From NCBI RefSeq assembly GCF_964355755.1, contig NC_092672.1:15250501-15314500 (forward strand): 64,000 nt of DNA, read 5' to 3'. Below the pieces are notes generated by a model. It worked only from the letters and a program-made list of their open reading frames with translations. It had not been told where the DNA came from and did no database searches. The translations under genes and the position numbers were made by a program. Shown piece by piece: positions 43,483 to 54,713 of the stretch. This stretch comes from Antedon mediterranea. Lineage: Eukaryota; Echinodermata; Crinoidea; Comatulida; Antedonidae. The stretch's first letter is position 1. The number at the start of each line of letters is the position of its first letter.

Positions 43483-44060
43483 AATGTCATAATAAACAGT
43501 TATAACATAATATATGACGTCACAACTACCATATGACGTCATAGGTATGTCATATGGATGTTTAATATCACATTTATATCTACTCGCAATGCACTTAGGT
43601 GGTCTAAAACCGAGATATGGAGCTTCAAAATGGTATAGTAAATAGCGGCCATTTTGAATATATGCTAATTAACCCACTTCCTGACGTCCGATTTGGTAAA
43701 CTTTGGAAATAATGTTCATTTCATCAAGGAGAATGTTAAGAAACATGTTTTCTTGCAGTTCCTAAATTGCTCGCATAGTATAATGTCATTTAAACAGTTA
43801 TAACATAATATATGACGTCACAACTACCATATGACATCATAGGTATTTAAATATGCTAATTAGATTGTTTAACATCACATTTATATCTACTCGTAATGCA
43901 CTTAGGTGGTTTAAATCCAACCGTTAAGGATTCAAAAGAGCAAATGGAAGCCGTTTTGAATTTATGCTAATTAACCCACTTTCCGATGTCCCATTTTGGT
44001 AAACTTTGAATATGATATTCATTTGAACCATATTTACCAGACAAAAAAAAAAAAAATTCT
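43483..44060 (+). repeat. Repeat R3, two tandem units of ~300 bp
   Basis: Both units (about 43485-43790 and 43791-44035) contain CAGTTATAACATAATATATG, ACGTCACAACTACCATATGA, CATTTATATCTACTCG, CACTTAGGTGG and TATGCTAATTAACCCACTT. The first includes the words that form the outer palindrome arms at 42.2 kb, so the palindrome probably arose from an R3 unit. Confidence 0.75.
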
Positions 44061-44089
44061 GTTGCAATTCGTTCTAGGTTCAACCATAT

Positions 44090-44121
44090 TTTTACTGGAC
44101 TATTTTAATAGTCCAGTAAAA
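44090..44121. repeat. Perfect 14-bp-stem hairpin
   Basis: TTTTACTGGACTAT (44090-44103) and ATAGTCCAGTAAAA (44108-44121) are exact reverse complements with a 4-base loop. Confidence 0.8.
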
Positions 44122-44764
44122 GTAACTTATAAAGCTGGATAAGGCCAGGGTTGGCATTTATCAATATTTACTTATATTTTTGCTTAAGATGAAATATTTA
44201 AGAAGTGCTTAAGTAAATAACTTAAGCTTATTTTAATCAAACCATCTTAGCAATGTCTTAGGCAAATATTACTTGGTGCATGCGCAACGTTAACTACACT
44301 CCAACAATAGAGGGCAGCAATTTTGGTCTTAAGATAAACAATATTTACTAACGTGTGCGTATTACACATGTCTCGACGACAATCGATCAAGATTTTCGTT
44401 GGCGGCGCTATAACAATATATTTTAATATCCAAATAATAGAGGGCACACTCTAGTTACTAAAAAATAAAGTACAACATTAAATTTGTCTCTATAAATGCA
44501 TGTAAAGTATAGGATCAACATAATATTTTCAACATTTTCTTATATTTTAAAAAATTTAATTGCAAATTTGACAGTGATAATTAGTAAATTATCGATGGGC
44601 AAAGCGTACTAGAAATACTTTCAGCAAAGAATAATTATGCGCGTGCGTGAGAACGTTTTAAGTTTGATTGATTGATTTATAATGTTAAAACAGTTCGTCA
44701 CATTAGTACTGATAATAACGTGTCATCATAATATTATACTTACAAGGATGGAAAAGGCAGAAAA
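44122..44764. other. No gene; CTTAAG-rich stretch
   Basis: At 44190-44240 the words CTTAAG and TTTAAG recur several times. No coding is seen before the Myb/SANT-like exon. Confidence 0.4.
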
Positions 44765-45138
44765 ATAAAAAAGAAATGTTAATTTCACAGGGTCAGAAAT
44801 ATCAGCATTGATTGACAAGTCAGTAAAAGAAAAAATGTAATAAACGGCAGTTTGAGCAACCTAAGGCTTGGAAGGGTGTGCCAATGGATGTTGCAGCCGT
44901 ATTTAAAGTTCGTCGAAGTATCAAGAAACTTAAGAAAAAATGGTCAAACGTTAAAGTTACCAGCAAAAAACGTGGTGCTTTACACAGAATGGAAAGACAG
45001 GTGGAAGGGATGTACCTGCACCTCTCGATGAAGAGTGTCAGAAAGTGTTGGCCACTATAATTTGTGATACCGCCATTTATGGCATCGATGGTGGCATCAA
45101 GAGCACATACGTATCCATCATAACAACTTATGATGAAG
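44765..45138 (+). pseudogene. Myb/SANT-like DNA-binding gene, exon 1 (decayed)
   Basis: Wording typical of animal Myb/SANT-like proteins (the kind related to Harbinger transposon DNA-binding partners) is spread over three frames: KRNVNFTGSEISALIDKSV (about 44772-44830), KAWKGVPMDVAAVF (44866-44905), KKKWSNVKVTSKKRGALHRM (44932-44990), then VPAPLDEECQKVLATI (45012-45062). At least two single-base losses and stops after SVKEKM break it. It ends at a plausible splice donor, AAG|GTAATG at 45138/45139, leaving one base of a codon. The partner exon lies at 47436. The fold is helix-turn-helix and binds DNA in known relatives. Confidence 0.65.
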
Positions 45139-45217
45139 GTAATGTTTTATTAATGTCCTATTACTATACGTATAAAATAATAATTTCATTTCTCATTTCA
45201 ACTTTTACTTAAAGACA

Positions 45218-47392
45218 AACTTGCTGTAATCTTCCAATTAGACGACCCTGACAAGCAAGCCATAATGTACGATAATGCTGTTAGATCGATTCTTGACGAT
45301 ATCTGCCCAGTGAAAACATGTGTGCGCAAATTTGTTAGCAAGCCAAGCTGGTACACAGATAAGATTGACAGCGAGCGACGTATCAGACGAGGACTTGAAC
45401 GTAGATGGAGAAGGACTAGAGCGACATAGATAAGGCTATTTTTGATGCGCAACAAAAACTTGTATGCAATCTTGTAATTAAGGAAAAAACTACATATTTT
45501 AAATCTATTTTTGTAAACTCTAGACCCAAAGAAATGTATAATGCACTGTATAAACTGTTAGGTAAATCTAAGAGTAGTATTCCTACGTGCCATTCAAACA
45601 AGGTTTTATGTCAAGATTTTGCTCATTATTTTAGAGACAAAGTTGTAAATATAAAGGCTTTTATTGATGATCGTCTAGTTGAAACTAACAGTAGTGGTAT
45701 AGTCACCTTGCCTGTGGAGCAGATATTTATTCCTGAAGACTGATGACATGTTTGAAATAATTAATAAAATTCCTAACAAGTCCAGTCAATTAGACCCTAT
45801 GCCTACATGGCTGCTTAAGAAATGTACTCAGGTGATCTCCCCTGTTTTTACGCACATTGCAAATAGTTCATACACATCGGGTGTTTTTCCACAAAGTCTA
45901 AGAATAGGTGCTGTTACACCTATCATTAAAAAACCCTCACTTGACCAAAATGTTTTGGCAAATTTCCAACCTGTCTCAAATTTGCCAACTCTTGGAAAAC
46001 TAATTGAAAGGCCAGTCTTGAGTGCTTTTAATAATTATTGTATTGAAAACGACCTCATGGAGCCGTTACAATCTGCTTACAAACCCAAATTTAGTACAGA
46101 GACAGCACTGTTAAAGCTTAAAACTGATATCCTGCAGGAATTCTCTAAGGGTCGTGTGGTGATACTGGTACTTCTAGATTTATCCGCAGCCTTCGACACG
46201 GTAGATCACCATATACTTGTAAACAGACTTAAAGATAACTATGGGGTAATAGGAAATGCTAGTAACTGGATTAAAACATACGTCGAAGACAGATATTGTA
46301 AAGTCACTTTAAATGGATCTGAATCAAGTAAATTCCATCTTAGCTCCGGTGTCCCACAAGGGTCCACAATTAGTCCCCCACTTTTTACCACTTACATTAA
46401 ACCTATTGCTGACATTAAGTCTCATGGGATACTTTTTCATCTACCGTATATGCAGACGACACTCAATTGTATACCAGCTTTAACCCTAAAGTGCCAGGGG
46501 ATCTCGAAGTTGCCATTTATAGAATTACTAATATGTATTAATGATCTTAGTATTTGGATGTACAAAAATCATCTTAAACTTAATGAATCAAAAACAGAGT
46601 TATTAGTTTTAACTCCACCAAAAGTCGACATTAGTAATAGAAATATTCAACTGAATATTGGTGAATTTATTGTTAAACCCTCCAACACAGTTAGAAATCT
46701 TGGTGTGGTGTTTGATGTTTTTCTTCATATGACACCCCACATTGATAATGTCTGCCGTACTGTAAATTTTTTCTTAAGGGCATTGCGTAGAATACGAAAT
46801 TGTTTAGACAAAAAAACGTGTACCGAGGCTTTGAGGTCACTAATTCTATCCAGGTTAGATTATTGTAACTCACTATTTGTTGGAATGTCCAAACATAACA
46901 TTTCGAGATTACAAAAGCTTCAGAACCGGGCTGCCAGGTTAATTCACCAAGTACCTATGTTTGTTAGTTCTAGACCTCTGCTTTATGAATTGCATTGGCT
47001 ACCTGTTGAAAGTAGAATCACTTTTAAAGTGTTACTTCATGTCTACAATTGTATAAATAATAATGCGCCCTGTTATCTGAGCAATCTCTTACGGGTGTAT
47101 AGATGTGCTAAGAGAGGCCTGATGTCCGAGATAGATCACACTAGATTGGATCACTGTCTCGAAAAGCGGACCTCTGGAAATAATACTTTCTCAAAATTTG
47201 GACCGGTGATGTGTAACGAACTCCCGTCTGATCCGGGAACAAACCATGGTTTTAAAATTTTAAAAAGCCCTCAAAACACATCTATTTCCTAAGAAGTGAC
47301 TCATTGTTGGGTGTGCTGATGTAAAGCGCTTTGATCATTTTATAGTAATTTGGAAAAGCGCTATATAAATAAAATAATAATAATAATACCGT
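45218..47392 (+). mobile_element. 5'-truncated L2/CR1-like LINE inside the Myb/SANT-like intron
   Basis: Coding similarity starts near 45225 (DDPDKQAIMYDN, then the CPVKTCVRKF phrase that precedes RT in many such LINEs) and ends with AAAGCGCTATATAAATAAAA and an (ATA)n tail at about 47370-47389. The EN domain is absent. Both ends lie within the intron of the surrounding gene, in the same sense. Confidence 0.85.
45534..47292 (+). pseudogene. Reverse transcriptase ORF of the intronic LINE
   Basis: A short upstream frame (45534-45743) and a 514-codon frame (45748-47292) are separated by a TGA at 45741. Blocks: NKSSQLDPMPTWLLKK (45769-45815), LLDLSAAFDTVDHHIL (46169-46215), SGVPQGSTISPPLF (46348-46390), KLNESKTELLVLTPP (46577-46620), SRLDYCNSLFVGMSK (46851-46895), LQKLQNRAARLIHQVP, YELHWLPVESRITFKVL (46984-47035). 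The active site TVYADDTQLY (about 46445-46475) is in a different frame from its surroundings, so two compensating indels bracket it. The long uninterrupted thumb suggests moderate age. Confidence 0.85.
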
Positions 47393-47435
47393 CCATCCCG
47401 AACGTCTATCATTGATTAAATATTTTGATTAACAG

Positions 47436-47609
47436 AAAATGGGACTGGCGAAATTTCATGGGAAGACATGATGGGATGCATACCAATACATGTCAGCAAG
47501 CATCTACTACGAAATCAATTTCGTGATACACGAGCTAGACAGGAGCGTTTGCAAATTGAAAAGCAGAGGTTGCAAATTGAAAAGGAAAAAGCTAAAGAAT
47601 GTGAGTAAA
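47436..47609 (+). pseudogene. Myb/SANT-like gene, exon 2
   Basis: The acceptor TTAACAG ends at 47435. Joined in phase to exon 1, the reading continues DEENGTGEISWEDMM, then SKHLLRNQFRDTRARQERL and the Lys/Glu-rich coiled-coil-like QIEKQRLQIEKEKAKE, to TAA at 47607-47609. The N-terminal acidic-aromatic segment followed by a basic coiled coil is the usual tail of Myb/SANT-like proteins. GTGAGT at 47601 could be a donor to a further exon; a related phrase ERLQIEKKRLELDKATKNEF lies at 47657-47719 and ends in TAG. This exon itself is unbroken. Confidence 0.65.
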
Positions 47610-47719
47610 TTTCTTTACTGGATTTGTCAAACAAAATGATTTATATTATTGAAAAGGAGAGGTTGCAAATTGAAAAGAAGAGGTTAGAATTAGACAAAGC
47701 AACGAAGAACGAATTTTAG

Positions 47720-47802
47720 GCCATAACTTCTATATAGAATATAAATATAAATATGAAAAACGTACAGTTCAAATTGGACGGAAATCTAAAAAACGCATAT
47801 TT
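47720..47802. other. Short spacer
   Basis: AT-rich spacer between the SANT-like tail and the next LINE end. Confidence 0.4.
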
Positions 47803-48325
47803 TTTTATTTGATTTTATTTCATCATCACCCTACAGTGACCAAACGTCACCAGGGTTGAAAGTCATAAAATATAATATAATATATACAAGCAAAAATCAA
47901 CAGATAACAAGACAATTTTAAATATTACTGACATTAGACAAAACCTTGTAAGGGAAACAAGCAAGTGAATAAAAAAAAATATCAACAGATCCATCAACTT
48001 TACATAGTGAGTGGTATAACTTTAAACGATTAACATTTTTAGTAATATTTACCCTCCCTCTTGATATAGAAAATAAACCAAGATTACACAATTGATATTG
48101 TGGAACAGAATAGGAAAGTACACTTCAAAATTGCCATGAAAATTGAGTTCATAGCCTTAAAAAAAATTAAATCAAATAACTTGCGCCTATCCGCTAAATT
48201 AATTAGAACGTCTTTGCTAATAGAACCAAATTTACGCACGTAAAATCGACAAAACTTGTTCTGTACACTTTGTAATCTAGAAGACTGGGCAAGAGAAATA
48301 GAGTTGAAAATAACACTGCAGAATT
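47803..48325 (-). pseudogene. 3' end of a LINE (RT tail and 3' UTR)
   Basis: From about 48325 down, the RT C-terminal wording SRLQSVQNKFCRFYVRKF and ISKDVLINLADRRKLFDLI is readable, then the reading decays. The minus-strand 3' end has TTGACTTTCAACCCTGGTGA-like sequence and GATGATGAAATAAA near 47820, which fits a LINE 3' UTR and tail. No catalytic motif is present. Confidence 0.6.
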
Positions 48326-49746
48326 CAAGAGACGACCTAACTAAAGATTTGTATAAAATAACTAATGCCTTAGTTAGCAGTGATCACAACATATGTGATC
48401 ACTGGTTGAGGAAGTATGTTACTGACACAAGAGTCTATAACAACTATTATCTTTCGTCGGATCATAGAATCCTTGTGGGTAATATGACAACACCAGCCAA
48501 CAAAGCAGCCAGGTGGAAGAAGCATAAAAAGAAAAAACAGAGCAAGAGAGCCAACATGAGTAAACTTAAAGATCGAGAAGTAGGAAGTAATGTTAAAACA
48601 AAGATAGAAGAACAAATTAATAAAATTACTTCTCCTGAAAAGACAACAACCACTACATCAACTGAGCGCTATACAACACTTATGACAGTGCTAAATAAGG
48701 CAGTTGAAGAATTCTCGAAGAAAACAAGAAACCAAAATGCTCATCCCTGGGATGGTGATGAAAGACTACAACAGCTTATAAAAGAAAGAAAGAATTAACA
48801 AAAGAGGAGATCAAGGCTATGCAGAAAGCAATTAAGATAAGGGTGAAAGAACTACGGAATGAATATTTGTATGAAGAAGCAAGAAGTTAAATGAAGCCCA
48901 CCAAAATAGAAAAATATTTGATTTATGGAGAAAAGCTAAGGAGCACGTTGATGTTATAAGAAAAGCACCAAAGCCTATAAAATGTCCTGGATTAAGTGAA
49001 CACTTTAAAGATCACTTTAATCCAGACCAATCTAGCCTTAAAATCCCAGATGAAATTAGCACACCTCCAGAATATATAATCAACCTGAGACAACCAGAAT
49101 TTGAGACGATGAACCTCCGTCCAAGAAAGAAATTATTGATGCAATCGGACATCTAAAAGGTCGCAAAGCTACCCTAGATGTCGCTTCTGAAATGTTGCAA
49201 GTCGCCACAGAGAACCCAGTATTCGTCGACCATGTACATAGACTGTTTGAGGAAATTTGGAGAACCAAAGAAGTACCAAGTGATTGGGGACTGTCCAAAT
49301 TAACAACCATTTGGAAAAAAAAAGGCAGTCCACTTGATCCATCAATGTATAGAGGAATATCGATTGGGTCTACATTTTCAAAGATACTTATGGTTATCAT
49401 TCTTTCACGTTTTTCCATTTTTTATGAAAGTCAAGTTCTACGCACACAGTTTGGATTCAGGTCCAACAGAGGGTGCAATGATGCTATATATGTAATCAAG
49501 CAGATCCAGGAAATTGCATATCGCTCAAATCGCAAACTCTATACATGCTTCATTGATTTAACAGCAGCATTCGACCATGTGAATCGTAATCTTCTTTTCC
49601 TAAGCGTTCATAATAGGTTTCACTTAAACCAGTCTACTACTATAATTGACATTATACAATCACTGTACAGCTCAACGAAAGCATATCTTGCTGACGACGA
49701 TCCGAGTGATGATAAGTTCGAAACATCTTCTGGTGTGCGAATATAG
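48310..49746 (+). pseudogene. RTE-like LINE: endonuclease end and RT start, cut off before the active site
   Basis: The end of the EN domain, YYLSSDHRILVGNM (48446-48490), has the SDH signature. A Lys-rich linker follows (48500-48800). After stops at 48797 and around 48890-49190 the RT reads KEVPSDWGLSKLTTIWKKKG (49267-49325), MYRGISIGSTFSKIL, TQFGFRSNRGCNDAIYVIKQ, YTCFIDLTAAFDHVNR (first catalytic Asp, about 49540-49590) and FETSSGVR (49717-49740). It stops there, just before the PQG and YADD blocks. Loss of the 3' half is not expected from LINE insertion, so a later deletion or insertion cut it. Confidence 0.8.
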
Positions 49747-49799
49747 AAATAAAAGTACAATGGTATACAGTATAGGGCAATCTGAGTTGCTAGTGTCAT

Positions 49800-50576
49800 A
49801 GGCATATCAATAAAAAAAAAGTGATGCTTGAATGAGATTGGTTGTGGCACCAATGTCAAGTGTCACCTTCACTGGGAAAGGATGATAGGATGTGTTCAGA
49901 GATGGTGCTTGAATAACATTGACTCGGCTGGCTGAAGCTGGTTTGTCGAATAGGTCGGTGGGCAGATCATATTGTGGACCTGGAGTGAGGTCTTCGATAC
50001 AGAGTTCTTCGTTAGGGAGTGTTGTATAGTCATTTTCTGCGTGTACGAAATGTGAATTGCCGAGACTATTTGTATCAGCTGCTCGAAGAAATCTGCTCTG
50101 ACTTGCTGAGTGTGAAGTGTGTGGTCGTTAAGAAGATTGGCACATAATGCACGATTTACTAAAGGCTTGGTTAGGAGCCATTTGTTTGGAGAAATTGTTA
50201 TACTGTGGCCAGTGTGCTTTGTTGAAAATAGCTGTGGGACATGCTTTGGAGTCGGCCTGAGGTTTTTTGGCTGGTAGCGTTGTGATGTTTGGGAGATCCA
50301 AGTTGTGCGCTCACAAAGACTGGAAACCAAAATGCTGGCCAATTTTTTGCCAAATATCAGAAAGAGATGTCGATCGCTTTATAATAGTATTCCTGGATAT
50401 AACTGGGCAAAAGTTGGCGATTTGGCTCAACATATATTCCAGTTGAATATTTTTTTGGTGCGAGGTTTTTCTCGATGTGGCTGAGACAGTGTCCTCATCG
50501 TCAAGTATTCCCCTTGTGGGGTTTCCTGCGGTTTTCATTTTCCAAGTGATAGATAGAGTGGGATCCATGAGCTACC
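49800..50576 (-). pseudogene. LTR-retrotransposon gag/protease fragment
   Basis: From 50576 down: a Gag-like stretch with Ser/Thr-rich start and [17 protein letters not shown] (about 50370-50320), then PPTYSTNQLQPAES-type linker in a shifted frame, then PVKVTLDIGATTNLIQASL (about 49880-49825). LDIGATTNL matches an aspartic-protease active site (D-S/T-G-A), with Ile where Ser or Thr normally stands. Frame changes near 50311 and 49900 break it. It abuts the truncated RTE-like LINE in the opposite sense. Confidence 0.65.
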
Positions 50577-50589
50577 TCCGTATTCCATT

Positions 50590-51195
50590 TTGGGTCTAAC
50601 CATAGTTTTATACAAATACATATAACTAGAGCTTTCAAGATATTTAAAAGACCTACATATCAACCCCAGCATCATATTTGCAGATCTAGCAACTTTGGTA
50701 GTATGAGCCGAAAAATTTGATTTATGATCTATTAAAATCTATTAAAATCCCCAAATCGGTTTGTTGTGTTACACTCTCAATACTCACTTTCGAAGGACCC
50801 TCTCCAATAAAATACTGAGACATACCATTTCTATATCCAAAATGGATTACTTTGCATTTTGTTAAATTAAATGGCAACTGCCAGTCTGTAGACCATCTAT
50901 ACATTGCATCCACATCAGAATCAGATTGGATAACTCTAAACAATTTTTTATCCTTGGCAAAAGCTTGACTTCAGAATGAGAAATAACATCTGGAAGGTCA
51001 TTTATAAATATAACAAATAATAATGGTCCCAGGACACTGCCTTAAGGCACTCCACTAATTATCATCACGTCATTCAGACTTTTTCCCATTGACAACCACC
51101 CTCTGCTTACGATCACTAAAAAAAGCTTTGATCCATCCTAATAAATTTCCAGAAACTTTGTAAGATTTTAATGTGGAGGTGCTCTCAAAAAATTG
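50590..51195 (-). pseudogene. RT palm and thumb of the 50.6-55.3 kb LINE
   Basis: SYKVSGNLLGWIKAFFSDRK (about 51170-51110) and RVVVNGKKSE (about 51107-51078) are the usual words between the AFD and PQG motifs. The active-site block is corrupted to LFAKDKKLFRVI (about 50970-50930) where FADDTKLF is expected. WSTDWQLPFNLTKCKVIHFG (about 50895-50835) and TDLGILID follow. The change of Asp-Asp to Lys-Asp alone would inactivate it. Confidence 0.8.
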
Positions 51196-52365
51196 TTATT
51201 TTACATAACTTTCATCTAAATTAAGGTATTTTTTTAATTTGTTGTATGCTGCATGGTTATTCTGAAAAACATTTAAAAAAATGCCATCTGGGGGGATAGT
51301 TCAAATTACAAACCTTTTTCCCTATTTATTTGCCTGTAAATTGAAAAAAAACCTATGCTTTTTCAAAAAATCTTTAAAAATATATGCAAGTTCCCGAAAT
51401 ATTATACATATATGTTTTCAGATTCTTCGGAAGCCGAATTTTTCATTCCCGATGTGTTTTTAAGGGCTCCAATTCATTTTTGCGTAATTAACGTAATTAA
51501 AAAAACTACCCACTTGAGCCAAGTGGGTAATTTTTACTTTCTAGCGAGTCAATCAATTTGCGCATGCGCGGCCTTTTGGCTTACTTTACTCGACTCTCTC
51601 GCGATCGACTCTCATCCTCCGATCTTCCTTGCGCTCGACTCGATAAACTAGGATATAAAATACATACGAATAATAAGTCTTAAGATTAAGATTCTTTTGC
51701 ATGGTTATTTAAAAAAATCGGATCAAACTGCAATGTTTAATCATGGAGGTATAATAACTCCATGGTTTAATCGTTGGCCTAGACCAGAAAGACTTGGTTA
51801 ACTTATGCGTTTGAACCAGAACCTAGGCCCATACAATCATCACAAACTGCCGACGGCGAAGATGTAAATCAGACTAGGCCTAGGCCCAAGCAACAGAGCG
51901 ACGAATGGAGATTAACCTCACTTGATTGATATCTCTATGTGACTTGTTATGGCACTTGTATACCATACAGTGCTTCATTTTGAAGCAAAAAGTAATAACA
52001 AAAGGCAAGACAATAATAAATTGTGTTCGTTCAATCGGATGTGGATGGATGTCTATTATTATGAGCAGGGAGATGAAAATGGTAGTTAGCGCGTCTTGTC
52101 AGCTCAAGCGATCTGAGAGATGAGGAGACGTGACGTAACATAACATGGTAACGTGACCTTTACAACTAAGGTCATTACCTAACTGCTGAAAAAAATATAC
52201 AGCGAGTTTTCGATATTTTAAAAAATTTTTTTTATTTTTCTGATTTCTCAGAAACTGCTTATTTTGATATGATTTTTTATGTTTGTACCTACTAATATTA
52301 ATATACTGAATTAAATAACAGAAGGAAAAGCCCTGAGTACCCCTCATCTTTAACAACAATCTTCC
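51196..52365. other. ~1.2-kb insertion in the LINE RT
   Basis: RLLLKM (about 52355) and LKSYKVSGNLLG (about 51180) should be adjacent, so the DNA between them is an insert. It has no ORF with known motifs. It contains a 9-bp-stem hairpin TACCCACTT/AAGTGGGTA (51508-51530) and a GC-richer stretch at 51540-51650. I found no convincing TIRs or target duplication. Confidence 0.5.
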
Positions 52366-52717
52366 ATGCGGAACTTTATCAACTGCCTTCTGAAAATCAA
52401 AATAAATGCAATCAAATGAAAGACCTTTATCCAACCATAATGTCCACAAATCTATAACTTCAATTAACTGAAGCCATGCTGTTGTTCTTTAAGCAAGTTA
52501 CAAGTTTTTAAATGATTATAGATTTCGCAAATTTCTACATGGTTTTGCATAGTATGGAAGTTAGGCTTACATGTCTATAATTCAAAGGTTCACTTTTATT
52601 ACCATTTTTAAACAGAGGTACTATATCAGCTCTCATCCAAGAGTAGGAACTTCTCCTACAGTCATTAATTTGTTAAATAATAAAGTAATTACTCCCCCAA
52701 TAACATCAGCAGTTTCC
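52366..52717 (-). pseudogene. RT finger segment of the same LINE
   Basis: From 52717 down: a degraded GGVITLLFNKLMTVGEVPT stretch, then DLWTLWLDKGLSFDCIYFDF (about 52445-52390) with FQKAVDKVPHGRLLLK, carrying the first catalytic Asp. It joins to the block left of the MITE (53335-53529) when the MITE is removed. Confidence 0.75.
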
Positions 52718-52721
52718 TTAA

Positions 52722-53295
52722 AGATGTATTGTCCCTTTAAACACAAAAAAATGAAGGTCAAAATATTCTAAATTTAAAGTGGCCATATCAAAGTAATATT
52801 AAAGTTATTCACTTTTAGTCGAAAATTTGAGCCAAAAACAACAAGTTTACGTAATTAACAGGTAAATTAGTTTGATTACATTTCATCTGGAAAATCGTCA
52901 CGAGCGAAAGTAAACAAAGATTTCAAACCATGAGTATGCATTATGCATATGCTAAATTAGGATTGTTTACAAGTCGTCACGGTTAAGAAGGTATTTTCAC
53001 ACAGATCATGAGGAAGTTTTATGATTATGCATACAGAGTAGCCAAACAGAGTAGCCAAACAGAGTAGCCAAACAAGCGCGTTTCATTATGGGATATGTTT
53101 TGATTGAAAACTTTGACTGGAAGTCAAAGTTATTTTTTTAACAAAAAAACGTCTGTATTTCAGTTAAATTTTTTTTTTTTTTGAAAAATTTTTGGTGATA
53201 GTTAATAACTATTATGATACTTCAAAATGACCCACCTTTTTTCGAAATCTGTTATTTTTTATTTTTTGGGAATTAGTCAAAGGGACAATACATCT
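52722..53295. mobile_element. 574-bp TTAA-flanked MITE (piggyBac/Kolobok-type target)
   Basis: TTAA stands on both sides (52718-52721 and 53296-53299). The ends are inverted, AGATGTATTGTCCCTTT and AAAGGGACAATACATCT, 17 perfect bases. TTAA target use is typical of piggyBac and Kolobok elements; no transposase is present to decide. Inside, CAGAGTAGCCAAA is repeated three times at 53034-53072. Confidence 0.9.
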
Positions 53296-53299
53296 TTAA

Positions 53300-53996
53300 G
53301 TACTCTTGAATTTATCATATCAGGGCCAGGAGATTTACTTCAAATGCTTCACAACTTCTTCCACCTCAAAGAAAACTGAATCAACTCTAATATCTGTCTT
53401 GCGTTTCTCTGAATCAAAATGTTGGGGTTGGGTAGAATCCCCTTTGGTGTACACTTTAACAAATGCCTCATTAAAAACTTCTGCTTTCATTTTACTTGAA
53501 GACACAGACACTCCACTTTGATCTACCAAATTTTGAATACCATGCTATTTCTTTGACTTAGCTTTAAAATACGTCCAAAATGCTTTGGATTCTCTTTTAC
53601 TTCTGATGCCAGTTTACGCTCAAAAGATGCCTAATTCTCTTTGCAAATCTCCGTAGTAGATTTGTTTCTAAATCTCACAAACTCCTTCCAAGATGCATCA
53701 TTTCTTTTATTTTGGTAAACATTCCATGCCTTGTGCTTTTGTTTAATTATTAACTTATTCATCCACTGTTTCCGTTTACCATTACATTTTTTTGAAAGGG
53801 GTATGAACTTAGAGATACAATCCTGAAGAGAATCTTCAACCAACAAAGCTAAATCATTTGGAGATAAGTGTACAGCAGCTTGTTCCAAATTGAGGTCTTT
53901 TAAATGATTCCGCATAGCTTGATAATCACCCTTGTAATAATTTCTCACTATCGGTACCTCTTCCGTTTCAGTAAAACATTCCATTTTAAAAGACAA
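53300..53996 (-). pseudogene. EN-RT linker and RT start of the same LINE
   Basis: 53996-53631 is open: KGDYQAMRNHLKDLNLE, then LQDCISKFIPLSKKCNGKRK and QWMNKLIIKQKHKAWNVYQ, the Lys/Trp-rich linker usual between EN and RT in CR1/Jockey-type ORF2. After a stop, NPKHFGRILKLS (about 53590-53550) and 53529-53335 (VFNEAFVKVYTKGD, then FFEVEEVVKHLK and SPGPDMI) bring the start of RT. Confidence 0.75.
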
Positions 53997-54053
53997 AACA
54001 ACATGATTACTGAGACCAAGAGCTGGCTTATAACTTAAATCTTTAATAAGAAC

Positions 54054-54713
54054 TCATCTCGAGAAAAAAATCAAATCCAGAACACTTGGTTCATCTCCTT
54101 CACGAATTCTAGTAGGCAAAATGCAGTGTTGAACCCAAAACAAATCCTCAACACATTCTAAAAAATTACGTGCAAGTCTTTCACCTGGAATATTCATCAA
54201 AGACCAATCTATGGATTTATAATTAAAATCAAGAATATGATCGGAATAAAAATTGTCTGCTCTCCTTAATAACTCTAAAAGCAACTCATTGTTCGAAGAT
54301 GTACTGTTGGGACTTCTATACACACAACCAATTAAAACCGTCTGATTATTTGCAAGCTTTAAATTTAACCAAACAGATTCTTTGAACTGTTCATTTGTAA
54401 AAGCTTCAGATACCGAAATACTTTGTTTAACGAAAATGTCAATTCCTCTGATTGAATACTTGGGATAAAGCAATTGATACCCTTCCAAACAAAAACTACT
54501 ATAGTCAATCTCAAATAAAAAAATTGTTGGAAACATTTCAGTCAAGAAAATAAAATCTGGTTTCTCTTGATCGATTCTTACAATTAATTCATCTTTCTTA
54601 TTATATAAAGAATCACAGTTGGTATAAAGGCACAAAAAAGTTTCTAAATCAGATTTTTTCTTTAGGTTAAATTCAGTGTTAAATATACTGAGATTTATTA
54701 CATATGCGTCCAC
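54054..54713 (-). pseudogene. Apurinic-like endonuclease domain of the same LINE
   Basis: 219 codons are open. The domain nicks target DNA for LINE insertion. Blocks: LYTNCDSLYNKKDELIVRI (the N-terminal Asn), PDFIFLTEMFP (catalytic Glu), GIDIFVKQSISVSEAFTN, SVWLNLKLANNQTVLIGCVY then RSPNSTSSNNE, HILDFNYKSIDWS (usually GDFN; here LDFN), and EPSVLDLIFFSR. The reading goes on in another frame at 54053-54000 with LGLSNHVVLSFK, where SDH is expected. Quite well preserved compared with the RT. Confidence 0.85.
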
